DNA from: a bacterium
Lineage (GTDB): Bacteria > UBP14 > UBA6098 > JAFGQG01
Direction: 5' to 3'
Length of the DNA: 11,865 nt
NCBI GenBank assembly: GCA_016930435.1
Contig: JAFGGQ010000016.1
Span: 1-11,865 of the forward strand
Each line of letters begins with the position of its first letter. Position 1 is the stretch's first letter. Of the stretch, positions 1 through 7,771 are shown in pieces. The notes beneath the pieces are model-generated. The model saw nothing but the letters and a program-made list of their open reading frames with translations. It was not told where the DNA came from and made no database searches. Position numbers and translations under genes: made by a program.

Positions 1-837
1 AAGGCCGTTATGATCATAATCACCCGCTGACCCGGTATTATCGACGCCGTCGGCAAACCCGGCGGGGAGATCCCTCAGGGAATCCCAGTAGGCGACGAAG
101 GTATCAACGGCATCGCCGTCAATGATGTCCGCAGGGATATTCCGGATATCATCCCAATATGCGATATTGGTATCTATGTCGTCGCCGTCGGCAATGCCGG
201 CAGGGACGCCTCTGATATCACCCCAGAATAACGCTCCTGAGCTATCCGCATAAAAAATTGTAATATCATCCGGAATCTGGTCATCATTTGCTACACCTAA
301 TATGTCATCGAAATAATGAACATGTGTGGTCTCGGAATAGGCGCCAAGGGTATCGAAATCAACATAATAATTAAGGGTATCCCAGACTATCACATCAACA
401 AAGGAATAGGTGGTATCGTAGTATGCGCCAAGGGTATCGAAGTTGGTTTGAAGGGCATACAGACCGGTATCCGCTAACTGACTTCGAAATGCGTAAGGCA
501 TTGATATAAGAGCGGTTCTCGGTTCCAGGTTTTCTCCCTCGAACACCATTTGAAGATAAAATACATTTCCATCAAAAATGCTTGCTGGAATGGGATTCAC
601 TTCTCCCAACCGAACATTGAACAATCCGGAGTAAAAACTGAGGGTTCGGGTTTCAAACCATATCCGGGCTCCCCCGGCCGGGCTTTCATAGATCTCAAAC
701 GTAATGTTTCTGGATCCCTCTATGGGCACACCCAGTGTATCGCTTATACGCCCCTGGAAATTCATCTCAAGGGGGACCGGATATACAAGCGTGATGCTTA
801 TTATGATATAAGATAATATTAACAAGGCTTTTTTCAT
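1..837 (-). CDS. Secreted repeat protein, tail-fibre-like architecture; C-terminus outside window
   Basis: This reading frame is open from ATG 837 to the window edge (279 codons, no stop). AGGAGG (845-850) sits 7 nt before the ATG. Residues 1-20 are a signal peptide (MKK, then a hydrophobic run), so the product is exported. Residues about 24-124 have the pattern NFQGR...G.P..G...I.FEIYE...GG..IW.ET, then G.F.V.LG, then PYAFRSQLAD. I recognise this as a conserved N-terminal domain of large secreted or surface proteins in FCB-type and candidate-phylum bacteria. FDTLGAY occurs at 133-139 and 161-167, a 28-residue period. Residues 204-272 hold three 23-residue units built on [FY]W-x-x-[IL]-R-x-[VIL]-P-A-x-x-x-DG. 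The last unit changes to DGVDN, a form that in similar proteins leads into a long fibre or trimer-like C-terminal region (inference). It follows the 859-1539 gene by 21 bp and is probably cotranscribed. Function is unknown; surface structure or adhesion is the likeliest guess. Confidence 0.85.
   Translation of the reverse strand, partial: MKKALLILSYIIISITLVYPVPLEMNFQGRISDTLGVPIEGSRNITFEIYESPAGGARIWFETRTLSFYSGLFNVRLGEVNPIPASIFDGNVFYLQMVFEGENLEPRTALISMPYAFRSQLADTGLYALQTNFDTLGAYYDTTYSFVDVIVWDTLNYYVDFDTLGAYSETTHVHYFDDILGVANDDQIPDDITIFYADSSGALFWGDIRGVPAGIADGDDIDTNIAYWDDIRNIPADIIDGDAVDTFVAYWDSLRDLPAGFADGVDNTGSAGDYDHNGL
22..228 (-). repeat. Three tandem 23-residue repeats (69 nt each) inside the secreted repeat protein
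   Basis: The units cover protein residues 204-226, 227-249 and 250-272. Each begins [FY]W, continues x-x-[IL]-R and then PA, and reaches DG at positions 14-15. Units 1 and 2 also share D-x-x-D-T-x-[IV]-A at the end. Unit 3 keeps the first half but ends differently. The DNA copies have diverged, so this is an old protein-level repeat and not a recent DNA duplication. Confidence 0.85.
341..441 (-). repeat. Direct repeat of 17 bp at 84-bp spacing, encoding FDTLGAY twice
   Basis: The same 17 bases occur at 341-357 and 425-441, exactly 84 bp (28 codons) apart and in frame. They encode FDTLGAY at residues 161-167 and 133-139. This is a second periodicity in the linker before the W-x-x-[IL]-R repeats. 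Confidence 0.8.
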
Positions 838-858
838 GAATTATCCTCCTGCTATATG

Positions 859-1539
859 CTAAGGTAAGAAATTTCTGGCAACTAACCCTATCGTTATCAC
901 ATTTGCCCCCAGCAGGTCGCTATTAGTTGGACTACCGAACTGGAACCAGAGATATCTGATTGCCAGAACCCCGACTTCAGCGCCGCTTATCCCGTAACTT
1001 TCGGTATCAGCCCATTTAAGGGTCCCTGAGATATAGTCCAGGAAAGGATCATAGGAAGAGGGTGCAATAACTTCCCGTGTGAAATGTGCCCGAAGGGCAA
1101 AGGTATTGTAGTTAGGTTCAATTCCGATATCCCAGTCTAAAGGGACACAGTACAGAAACTGCAGTCCGTAACAAAGACTGTGATAACCGCAATTCTCAAT
1201 GGCAATTTGGTCTCCCTCCATCATGCTGATCGTTTCGCCGAAATTAACCGTATCGATTTCCCAGGCTTCGGGGTAAACCCGGAAACAGATGCCGGGTACG
1301 ACGCCGGGATACCAAAATCCATAAAAGCCATCACTTGCTTCAGAGCGCCCGTAAACTCGTTCGTTGGAAGTCTGTCCCAGTGTGTTACCGTGGGATTCTT
1401 CTACCGTTCCGCCAGGACTTAAAACCCGCCAGTTTGAACTGTAAGCGGAAAGTCCAAATGGGACAAGCAACAATATTATTAAAATATTTCTTATTGTTAA
1501 AGAGAAACTTAAAAAAACTGATCGGCCACTTTTCAGCAT
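859..1539 (-). CDS. Secreted protein of unknown function with a GQ...GFWYPG motif
   Basis: A 226-residue protein. The ATG at 1539 is supported by AGGAG (1547-1551), 7 nt away. Residues 1-32 form an N-terminal signal: basic start, strongly hydrophobic 18-30, then LSA, so export is likely. Residues about 36-79 read WRVLSPGG...GNTLGQ...YGRSEASDGFYGFWYPG. That is a variant of the '...GG..S..Y.L.GT.GQ...GFWY' motif near the N-terminus of many secreted proteins of FCB-type and candidate phyla (recognised by eye). Residues about 92-226 contain E-N-C-G at 115-118 and LWFQFGSPTNSD at 197-208. They look beta-rich and Ig-like, but I assign no named domain. Four cysteines (85, 117, 123, 131) could form disulfides after export. 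The stop is TAG. The 837 gene follows after 21 bp, so the two proteins are probably made and exported together. Confidence 0.8.
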   Translation of the reverse strand: MLKSGRSVFLSFSLTIRNILIILLLVPFGLSAYSSNWRVLSPGGTVEESHGNTLGQTSNERVYGRSEASDGFYGFWYPGVVPGICFRVYPEAWEIDTVNFGETISMMEGDQIAIENCGYHSLCYGLQFLYCVPLDWDIGIEPNYNTFALRAHFTREVIAPSSYDPFLDYISGTLKWADTESYGISGAEVGVLAIRYLWFQFGSPTNSDLLGANVITIGLVARNFLP

Positions 1540-1695
1540 AATTTGACTCCTGAAGCAATTTCCGTATAAACAGGTTCTTTTTTAATAAGCATAAGCACTC
1601 AATTACTCTTTGTTGGGCTAACCAGAATAATCAATGACCAATTCAGCATCTTAAATATGCTATTTCTATAAGCACATTAAAACAATCTTTCCAAA

Positions 1696-1724
1696 AATGT
1701 AACTGGATTTATTATAATAGTCAA
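1696..1724 (-). promoter_or_regulatory. Candidate sigma70-type promoter for the secreted-protein pair
   Basis: On the minus strand TTGACT (1719-1724) is followed by a 17-bp spacer and TACATT (1696-1701): five and four matches to consensus. A perfect TATAAT (1711-1716) overlaps the spacer but has only weak -35 partners (TTGAAT at 15 bp). Either would give a leader of roughly 150-165 nt before the ATG at 1539. AT-rich DNA yields such matches by chance. Confidence 0.35.
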
Positions 1725-1896
1725 ACTTTTAATTCAAAAAATATGCCTTAAATGTGCTCCGATTACTCAATTATATAGGTATGCCCAGCTACCTTATAGA
1801 ATCCGGTAAAAATATTTGAACCCGTTAATGCAGCTGAAATCCACTATGATACTTGAAATATCGAAAAACAGAATATTTGAATAGGAACTAAGGAAT

Positions 1897-1912
1897 AAAA
1901 AATGCATTTTTT
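1897..1912. repeat. Perfect 16-bp palindrome AAAAAATGCATTTTTT
   Basis: Six A, TGCA and six T form an exact inverted repeat lying 32-62 bp beyond the hairpin at 1929-1959, in the direction of minus-strand transcription. It could add a U-run to terminate read-through from the efflux operon, or be a protein-binding site. There is no GC-rich stem, so alone it is a poor terminator. Confidence 0.4.
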
Positions 1913-1928
1913 CCTGAGTTTGACAGTT

Positions 1929-1959
1929 AAAAGCTGATTTTGGGGTTAATCCAGCTTTT
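1929..1959 (-). terminator. Candidate Rho-independent terminator after the efflux operon
   Basis: AAAAGCTG (1929-1936) is exactly complementary to CAGCTTTT (1952-1959). Three more A-T pairs continue the stem past one bulged base, leaving an 8-nt loop. Read on the minus strand the stem ends in CTTTT. It lies about 71 bp beyond the permease stop codon, and the secreted-protein genes begin after it. The U-tract is short, so strength is uncertain; the hairpin is nearly symmetric and could act on both strands. Confidence 0.45.
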
Positions 1960-2030
1960 CAGGGAAAAAATCGAATATCAGCGTGATTATGCTTAACGGA
2001 TAACTGTAAAAACAAAAAAGTGATTCAGTT

Positions 2031-5000
2031 TTAGAGTTCTTCAATACATTCGTTGAATTTTTTGTGTTCTTTGAACCTTGTAATTTTGAGTTTTCCGAAA
2101 ATGGAATCGACCAGTGAATATACCACTGGTATCACAAAGAGGGTGAGTAATGTAGCAAAGGCCAGTCCGAAGGCAATGCTTACCGCCATTGGTTTCCATT
2201 CAGCAACTGCCCTGGATCGTGAAAGGATCATTGGCATCAGTCCGATTATAGTAGTGATAGTGGTAAGCAGGATAGGCCGTAGCCGAAGAACTCCGGCATT
2301 GATCAGGGAGTTCCAGCGGTCCACTCCTGCCTGGCGCTCGCGGTTGACAAAATCCACCAGTACAAGGGAATCGTTCACCACAACTCCGGACAACGCAACA
2401 ACTGAGATCATCGTACTCAAAGAAAAGGGCAATCCTGTTATCAGCAATCCGAAAATAACCCCGATAAAACCAAATGGTATTGTAAGCATAACGATCAGTG
2501 GCTGTACATAGGACTTAAATTGAGCTGCTAATATTGTGAATACCAGGAGGACGGCTATCAAAAATGCTTTATATAAAGACCGATAAGATTTTTGCTGTTC
2601 TTCAACCACACCGCCAAACTGAAGCTGGTAACCCGGAAAACGCTGTTCGAAATTGGAGAACACCCCTTCAGTTCCAGTCAATCGGTTTCCAACCAGATAT
2701 TCTTTTACCTCATCCGGAGTTCTTTTCTGTTTCCGTCCATTCTCTTCAAAAAAAGAGGTATTACCTGTAATAGTAATTATCCTTTTTTTATCCCGGTGCT
2801 CGATATGAGCATATCCGGTAGTTATTTCGAACCGGGCAACGTCCTTTAAGGTGACCAAATCCCCGGTAATGGTCCTGATCTTCAGATTTTCAAGGTCAGT
2901 CAGATCGTCAATCTGTTCCTTCTGAAGTCTTACCACAATATCATACTCATCGACTCCATAGCCGCGGAATTTGGAGACGGCGGTTCCGTAGGATGCGGTT
3001 CTAACCAGGCTGGCGATCTGCGCTACGTTCAAACCATAGATACTGAGTTTTTCATGATCAGGGATTATTTTTACTTCTTTTTTTCCGGGCTGGAAACTAT
3101 CATCAAGGTCCACTACGCCGGGAAGCCTGTTCAATTCAGCCTTTAAAACATCACCTATATATTCCAAACGTTCCAGGCTGTTACCTTTCACCCGTATCTC
3201 GATATCCTTTCCGGTAGGGGCCCCCTCTGTATAAACATCGAAATTGTACGAATGCAGTTCTGCTTGTTGATCCAGATAGGACCGGATATTAGCCTTAATC
3301 TCTTCATGCCCGTATTTCATCCTGTCCACATCCACAAAATCAATAGAGATCATTGCATTGGAAGTCGCCATTTCCCACTGGTAATTTTCGATTATAAAGC
3401 CTACATTTGAAACTATGGCTTCAATATCATCCTTCTGTTCCATATTCAGCAAATATTCTTCGATACCGCTAACCAGAACGTTTGTTTTTTGCAGGCTGTT
3501 TCCCACCGGAGTGCGAAGTTTGAGGATAATGGTCTGTGGGGTTGGAGGTGGGAAGAATTCAAATTTTACCAGCCTCATTCCTACTATACTCAAGGTTAGA
3601 ATCATAGCAAAAAATACCAGTGAAATGGTTAGCAGACGGTGCTTTAAAGCCAATATAAGCAATTTGCGGTAAGGTTTCACAAGGACCTGTAGAATTTGGT
3701 GCCGTTTGGTATGATCCCTTTTTTTCTGTGAAAAGTCCGCGATGTGGGAGGGCAGGATTACCAAACTTTCAAATAAAGAGGAAAGCAATGCCAGGGAAAC
3801 CACGATAGGAAAGACCCTCAGGAATTTACCCATCATACCTTCCATAATCAACATGGGAATGAATGCCGCGATTGTGGTCAAAACTGCCGCTATCACCGGC
3901 CAAATGATCTCATTAGCCCCTTTAACCACTGCTTCTTCCGGACATAATCCCTTCTCCATATAACGATGCACATTCTCCAATACAATGATAGCGTCATCAA
4001 CTATCATCCCCAGAACCAGCACCAAGGCAAACAAACTCATGGTATTCAAGGTGATATCCATTGTATTGAGCAGGACAAATGTAAGCAAAAAACTAAATGG
4101 TATTCCCCAGGCTGCAAAGAGGGCTTTGCGCCAGCCCAGAAAGACCAATAAAACCAAAAACACCAGAATAATCCCGAACAGGGCGCTTCTTCCCAGAACC
4201 TGAAGACTCCTTTGAACAGGTATGGAATCATCATTTCTTATCTCTGCCTCCAGACCCTGAATATCCCCGCTAAATGCCGTTACATAAGCCCCTATATCCT
4301 TCATAACATTTATAATGTTTCCGTCTTCTTTTTTATATACGAATAAACTTACACTCTGCTTTCCATCCAGTTTTGAAATGACCTCTTCTTCGGCCAGGGT
4401 ATCCCTGACCATTGCGACATCCTGTACCCTGACAGAACGGGCATTAGCATCAGTCCGAATGATAAGAGAGGCAATTTCATTGATCTCTTTGAATTCACCC
4501 ATAGTCCGGATGATAAACTCATATTTTCCGAAATTCACAGTTCCACCCGGAACATTCATATTACGTAGATTAATGGCATTAATGAGGTCGTTAAGGGTTA
4601 GTCCGAACTGGTCTAACTTATCGGCGTCTCCCTCGATCCAGATCTCACGTTCACGGATACCTGCTATATCTACCTTGGACACAAATGGGATATCCAGCAA
4701 ACCTTCCCTCATATTCTCGGCAATTTCCCGGATAGCATTACCAGAGAAGTCTCCCCCCAAGACTATATCACACATATCATTTACTTCACGCATGTTGAGC
4801 CTGATCAGCATGGGGTCCCTGGCATCCTCGGGAAGATCTGTTACCTTGTCCAATTCTGAATTAAGGTCGGTCCAGGCCTTGTCGATATCAGCATCGGGAT
4901 CAAAATTCACACTGATCAGCGCACGGCCCTCAGATGCTGTGGATTGAATATAATCCAGGTTTTGAATGTCTGAAAGCTCATCCTCCAGCTTCTGGATAAT

Positions 5001-5186
5001 CAGCTCCTCGATCTCCGAAGGTGACACACCGGGATACACCACAATAATGATAAAAGCACCAAAATCAACCGCAGGCATTTCCTCCTTGGGAATATCCTTT
5101 AGCGTGATGATCCCGAAAATAAAAACCACAAGCATGATCATATTGACCAGGACAGAGTTTTTTACTGATAATCTTACTATCGACAT
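2031..5186 (-). CDS. RND efflux transporter, inner-membrane permease (AcrB/HAE-1-like)
   Basis: This 1051-residue protein is the proton-driven pump of a tripartite efflux system in the inner membrane; length fits the family (about 1000-1050). TM1 is at about 11-29, followed by DIPKEEMP and YPGVSPSEIEE, the usual start of the first porter domain. TM2-TM6 lie at about 334-479. TM4 carries GMIVDDAIIVLENV, with D397-D398 matching the AcrB proton-relay aspartates. TM7 is at about 519-537, the second porter half at 540-870, and TM8-TM12 at about 872-1028. R968-L-R-P-I-L-L-T-T is the conserved TM11 entry motif. At the position of AcrB Lys940 in TM10 the sequence is GVVVNDSLVLVDF, so N938-D939 replace K-N. 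This variant occurs in other RND permeases and I do not read it as inactivating. A GAGAGG-like Shine-Dalgarno (5191-5196) precedes the ATG. The adaptor gene ends 23 bp upstream. Substrate cannot be told from sequence: drug, dye, bile-salt-like compound or lipid are all possible. Confidence 0.95.
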   Translation of the reverse strand: MSIVRLSVKNSVLVNMIMLVVFIFGIITLKDIPKEEMPAVDFGAFIIIVVYPGVSPSEIEELIIQKLEDELSDIQNLDYIQSTASEGRALISVNFDPDADIDKAWTDLNSELDKVTDLPEDARDPMLIRLNMREVNDMCDIVLGGDFSGNAIREIAENMREGLLDIPFVSKVDIAGIREREIWIEGDADKLDQFGLTLNDLINAINLRNMNVPGGTVNFGKYEFIIRTMGEFKEINEIASLIIRTDANARSVRVQDVAMVRDTLAEEEVISKLDGKQSVSLFVYKKEDGNIINVMKDIGAYVTAFSGDIQGLEAEIRNDDSIPVQRSLQVLGRSALFGIILVFLVLLVFLGWRKALFAAWGIPFSFLLTFVLLNTMDITLNTMSLFALVLVLGMIVDDAIIVLENVHRYMEKGLCPEEAVVKGANEIIWPVIAAVLTTIAAFIPMLIMEGMMGKFLRVFPIVVSLALLSSLFESLVILPSHIADFSQKKRDHTKRHQILQVLVKPYRKLLILALKHRLLTISLVFFAMILTLSIVGMRLVKFEFFPPPTPQTIILKLRTPVGNSLQKTNVLVSGIEEYLLNMEQKDDIEAIVSNVGFIIENYQWEMATSNAMISIDFVDVDRMKYGHEEIKANIRSYLDQQAELHSYNFDVYTEGAPTGKDIEIRVKGNSLERLEYIGDVLKAELNRLPGVVDLDDSFQPGKKEVKIIPDHEKLSIYGLNVAQIASLVRTASYGTAVSKFRGYGVDEYDIVVRLQKEQIDDLTDLENLKIRTITGDLVTLKDVARFEITTGYAHIEHRDKKRIITITGNTSFFEENGRKQKRTPDEVKEYLVGNRLTGTEGVFSNFEQRFPGYQLQFGGVVEEQQKSYRSLYKAFLIAVLLVFTILAAQFKSYVQPLIVMLTIPFGFIGVIFGLLITGLPFSLSTMISVVALSGVVVNDSLVLVDFVNRERQAGVDRWNSLINAGVLRLRPILLTTITTIIGLMPMILSRSRAVAEWKPMAVSIAFGLAFATLLTLFVIPVVYSLVDSIFGKLKITRFKEHKKFNECIEEL

Positions 5187-5209
5187 TTCGCCTCTCTTAG
5201 CACTCTATT

Positions 5210-6310
5210 TCAGGTTTCAGGACCAACCGCACCCTGTACCTTTACGGAAATACCATCTTCCAGATTGCCAATCCCTTCCACAACAATAAGCTCATCTATC
5301 CGGAGTCCATTTTCAATTATTACATTTTCGCCAAATTGCCTGGCCAGTGACACTTCCCTAAGTTCGGCCTGATTGTTACCATTGACTAAAAATACATAAT
5401 AACTGTCATATCTCTTCACCAGATTGTTGAAAGAAGTGAAAATCACATCCTCCATTATCTCACTAATTATACGGGCTTCTACAACCATCCCGGGATAAAG
5501 TTCTTCATCCTTGTTCTCCAGTTCGATCTCCACCGGATAATTGGCAGATCCTCTTAAGGGTTTAATACCCACTCCGGTAACAGACCCTTCCAAAGGAGTT
5601 GTTAATTGAGAATGATTTATTATGACTCTTTGACCGGTTTTCACCGATACCACATCCCCTTCCCCAACTCCGGTTTTTATGAGCAATCTTCTGGAGTTGA
5701 CCAGGCCGCATACCGGCTGGCCTATACCGATAGCTTCACCCAACTCTATGGGCAGATCAACTATATAACCGGAGACCGTGGCCATAAGACGCGAATTATT
5801 ATAGGCCTTACGAGCAGCCTCACGCCCAGCCTTAGCCCCTTCTAAAACCGCCTGAGCATTCTTGAAGTTGCTCTGAGCCTGATTATACTCAACCCTTGAA
5901 ACGCTCTCCCGATCATACAGTTCCCTAACTGCAGCCATCTGTAATTCAGCATTCTCGAAAGCCGCTTCTGCAGCAAGTACCGCGGCTTCAGCCTGCCGGA
6001 GAGAAATATAATACTGTTCATTATCAACCCGGCCAATCTCATCGCCTTTATTAACCCAATCACCCAGCTTTTTATTCACAGCAATGACCCTGCCGCTCGT
6101 CTCGCTGGTCATTACAATATCTACAATCCCCTCCAGGGTACCGGTAACCCTTATATAATTCTCCAGTTGACGGGCTTTAACCCTTTCTACCTTCACAGGA
6201 ACAGCGCTTTCTTCACCTTTAGCAACACTTTCATGATCCCGCGGTGAACGACCCTCACAAGCTAAGAATACCAAAATAAATATTAGTAATAATAAAACCC
6301 TCATCTTCAT
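5210..6310 (-). CDS. RND efflux periplasmic adaptor subunit (HlyD/AcrA family), probable lipoprotein
   Basis: The 366-residue membrane-fusion protein links the permease to the TolC-type channel in the periplasm. The N-terminus MKMRVLLLLIFILVFLAC ends in Cys18. FLAC is an imperfect lipobox, so lipid anchoring is probable but not certain. The barrel-sandwich (lipoyl-like) domain is split around residues 66-100 (SGRVIAVNKKLGDWVNKGDEIGRVD) and 173-205 (ATVSGYIVDLPIELGEAIG), the family hallmark. Between them, at about 102-172, is an alanine- and glutamate-rich alpha-helical hairpin for contact with the channel. A beta-barrel domain follows at about 208-285 (INHSQLTTPLEGSVTGVG, LYPGMVVEARI), then a membrane-proximal domain to about 360. 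The start is supported by AGGGG, which begins inside the upstream channel gene's TAG stop, only 10 bp away. It is cotranscribed with channel and permease. Confidence 0.93.
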   Translation of the reverse strand: MKMRVLLLLIFILVFLACEGRSPRDHESVAKGEESAVPVKVERVKARQLENYIRVTGTLEGIVDIVMTSETSGRVIAVNKKLGDWVNKGDEIGRVDNEQYYISLRQAEAAVLAAEAAFENAELQMAAVRELYDRESVSRVEYNQAQSNFKNAQAVLEGAKAGREAARKAYNNSRLMATVSGYIVDLPIELGEAIGIGQPVCGLVNSRRLLIKTGVGEGDVVSVKTGQRVIINHSQLTTPLEGSVTGVGIKPLRGSANYPVEIELENKDEELYPGMVVEARIISEIMEDVIFTSFNNLVKRYDSYYVFLVNGNNQAELREVSLARQFGENVIIENGLRIDELIVVEGIGNLEDGISVKVQGAVGPET

Positions 6311-6320
6311 TGTTTTTCCC

Positions 6321-7685
6321 CTATTCTGATAATGTCAAAAACTCCAAAAGACTCTCATTTTCGATACCTAAAAGCCCCTGTAAAGCGGATTCAGCCCTTA
6401 AAAAATTGTAAAAACTCCTGGTATAGCTTATCTGAGAAGAATTATACATGATCTCCACGCTTAACATTTCATTTGCGGATATTAAACCACTGTAAAACCT
6501 TTCTTCCATTTGCAGGTAAGACTCCCGGGAATACTCCATTGCCAATTTGGTAGCCTTCATCTCATTACCCGCGGTAAGCCAATTTAAAACCGATGTTTTA
6601 ATAGCAAGCACAATAGCATCTTCTGTATTTTTAAGAACATACGACGATTCCTTAAAGTCATTTATAGCGACGCCGGATGTCGCAAGATTATCCAATAAAG
6701 GGAAAAACGGAAATGAAGCAGAGATGGAATAGGTTTCCATATCATTATAATCATCGCTTTGATCAGGATATTTGGTCCAGCTCCGATTATAATTTAGGTT
6801 AATTGAAGGCAGAAAATTCCCCCGGGCTATCCACAGGGCTTTCCGCATAATTTCATGATTCTTACGGGTAATTTGAAGATTGGGATTGTTTTCTAAGCCA
6901 ATGTTTATAAGACTATTGATCAAATCTTCGCGCTCTTCCGGATACAAGCCGGCCAATGCTTCCAGTTTTTTTTGATGATCATCTAAAGTAATTGGTTGGA
7001 GTTCGAAATCAGTGTCTATTTGAAGGAAATTTGCCAGGTCTAACTTACTTATAAGCACATAATTCTGAGCATTAATAGCTTCCACTTCCCTTGTTAATGC
7101 CTGGGATTGCAGCTGGAGATAATCTGCTTTGGACAGGGTACCAAGTTCGAAGAGAAGGCGTCCATTCTCTGCCTCCTGCCGTGAATTATCCATTGATTTC
7201 CTGGCAATAGCCAAAAGGTCTATAGCTTCTAAGACAGTCAGATATTTAGATTCAGCCTCGTTTATCGTCCTTAGTCGAGCGGAGTACAGCGAATTTTGGG
7301 CAATAGCGGAAGCGTCCGATTTTATCCTGGCACCCAGCAAGACCTTCCCCCCGTTAAAAAGGGGCTGTGAAAGATTAATACCATAAGAAATCGTCTTATC
7401 GCCAATGTTGAACGGGATAGCCCCGAAGCCACCGCTTCCCCCTCCGAACACGCTCATGTAATCTCCGCTGTTTTGGCTGTAATTGTAGCTTAATTGACCG
7501 GAAGGCGCAAGCCCAATATAAGCTTTAAACGCATCCCAACGGGCTGACTCGGATGCATGTTCTTCGGCCTTAAAAGCAGGATTATTGGCAAGTGCCAGTT
7601 GCTTAGCGGTCTCCAGATTTAGGGCAGCGCTATGACTATAAAACAGGACCAGAATAATCAGGCTTGATAATCCAATTATCTTCAT
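6321..7685 (-). CDS. TolC-family outer-membrane efflux channel
   Basis: A 454-residue outer-membrane efflux protein, a normal length for the family. Residues 1-20 form a signal peptide (cleavage likely near SHSA), so the mature protein starts ALNLETAKQLALANNPAF, the classic opening helix of the first OEP repeat. The second repeat begins at about 256 (SLINIGLENNPNLQITRKN), giving the two-repeat structure of TolC protomers. Beta-strand segments include GQLSYNYS (63-70) and TISYGINLSQPLFNGGK (98-114) in repeat 1, and SINLNYNRSW (294-303) and TYSISASFPFF (318-328) in repeat 2. A glycine-rich stretch GGGSGGFG (81-88) should lie in the extracellular loop. AAGGAG (7696-7701) supports the ATG. It is the first gene of the efflux trio. 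The 86-bp gap upstream shows no convincing promoter, so read-through from the kinase/HD genes is possible. Confidence 0.93.
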   Translation of the reverse strand: MKIIGLSSLIILVLFYSHSAALNLETAKQLALANNPAFKAEEHASESARWDAFKAYIGLAPSGQLSYNYSQNSGDYMSVFGGGSGGFGAIPFNIGDKTISYGINLSQPLFNGGKVLLGARIKSDASAIAQNSLYSARLRTINEAESKYLTVLEAIDLLAIARKSMDNSRQEAENGRLLFELGTLSKADYLQLQSQALTREVEAINAQNYVLISKLDLANFLQIDTDFELQPITLDDHQKKLEALAGLYPEEREDLINSLINIGLENNPNLQITRKNHEIMRKALWIARGNFLPSINLNYNRSWTKYPDQSDDYNDMETYSISASFPFFPLLDNLATSGVAINDFKESSYVLKNTEDAIVLAIKTSVLNWLTAGNEMKATKLAMEYSRESYLQMEERFYSGLISANEMLSVEIMYNSSQISYTRSFYNFLRAESALQGLLGIENESLLEFLTLSE

Positions 7686-7771
7686 TCCGCTTTATCTCCT
7701 TCTAAAAATAGCCCTTATAATCCCGTGAGCTCATTATTTCATTATTTATACATAAATGAACTTGTATTTGC

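Larger units (their letters stand above)
1540..2030. other. 491-bp AT-rich intergenic region between two minus-strand units
   Basis: No convincing coding frame lies here. It holds a terminator-like hairpin (1929-1959) and a perfect AT-rich palindrome (1897-1912) on the side of the efflux operon. A promoter-like pair (1696-1724) faces the secreted-protein genes. A 10-bp direct repeat (AATATTTGAA at 1811-1820 and 1872-1881) is probably chance in such AT-rich DNA. I see no tRNA or recognised riboswitch. Confidence 0.7.

Noticed and set aside
22-228. CRISPR-like or recent DNA tandem repeat
   Set aside because: The period is an exact multiple of three, the copies are diverged at DNA level, and the conserved part is the protein motif. 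It is a coding repeat.
550-816. 88-codon open frame on the plus strand
   Set aside because: It is antisense to the N-terminal domain of the secreted repeat protein, which has a signal peptide, AGGAGG and a recognised domain pattern.
2358-2396. Permease inactivated by loss of the TM10 lysine
   Set aside because: The frame is intact, the TM4 aspartates are kept, and N-D at this site is found in other family members, so a functional variant is more likely.
2053-2511. 152-codon open frame on the plus strand
   Set aside because: It is antisense to the conserved C-terminal transmembrane half of the permease and has no family features or convincing ribosome site.
4315-4947. 210-codon open frame on the plus strand
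   Set aside because: It lies antisense inside the permease gene, whose protein matches the RND family throughout. The antisense translation is Ser/Ile-rich with no recognisable domain.
7726-7758. Terminator or operator in the gap before the channel gene (TGAGCTCA palindrome, tandem CATTATTT, an AT-only inverted repeat)
   Set aside because: The palindrome is only 8 bp, the AT inverted repeat has a 2-nt loop, and no U-run follows a GC stem.
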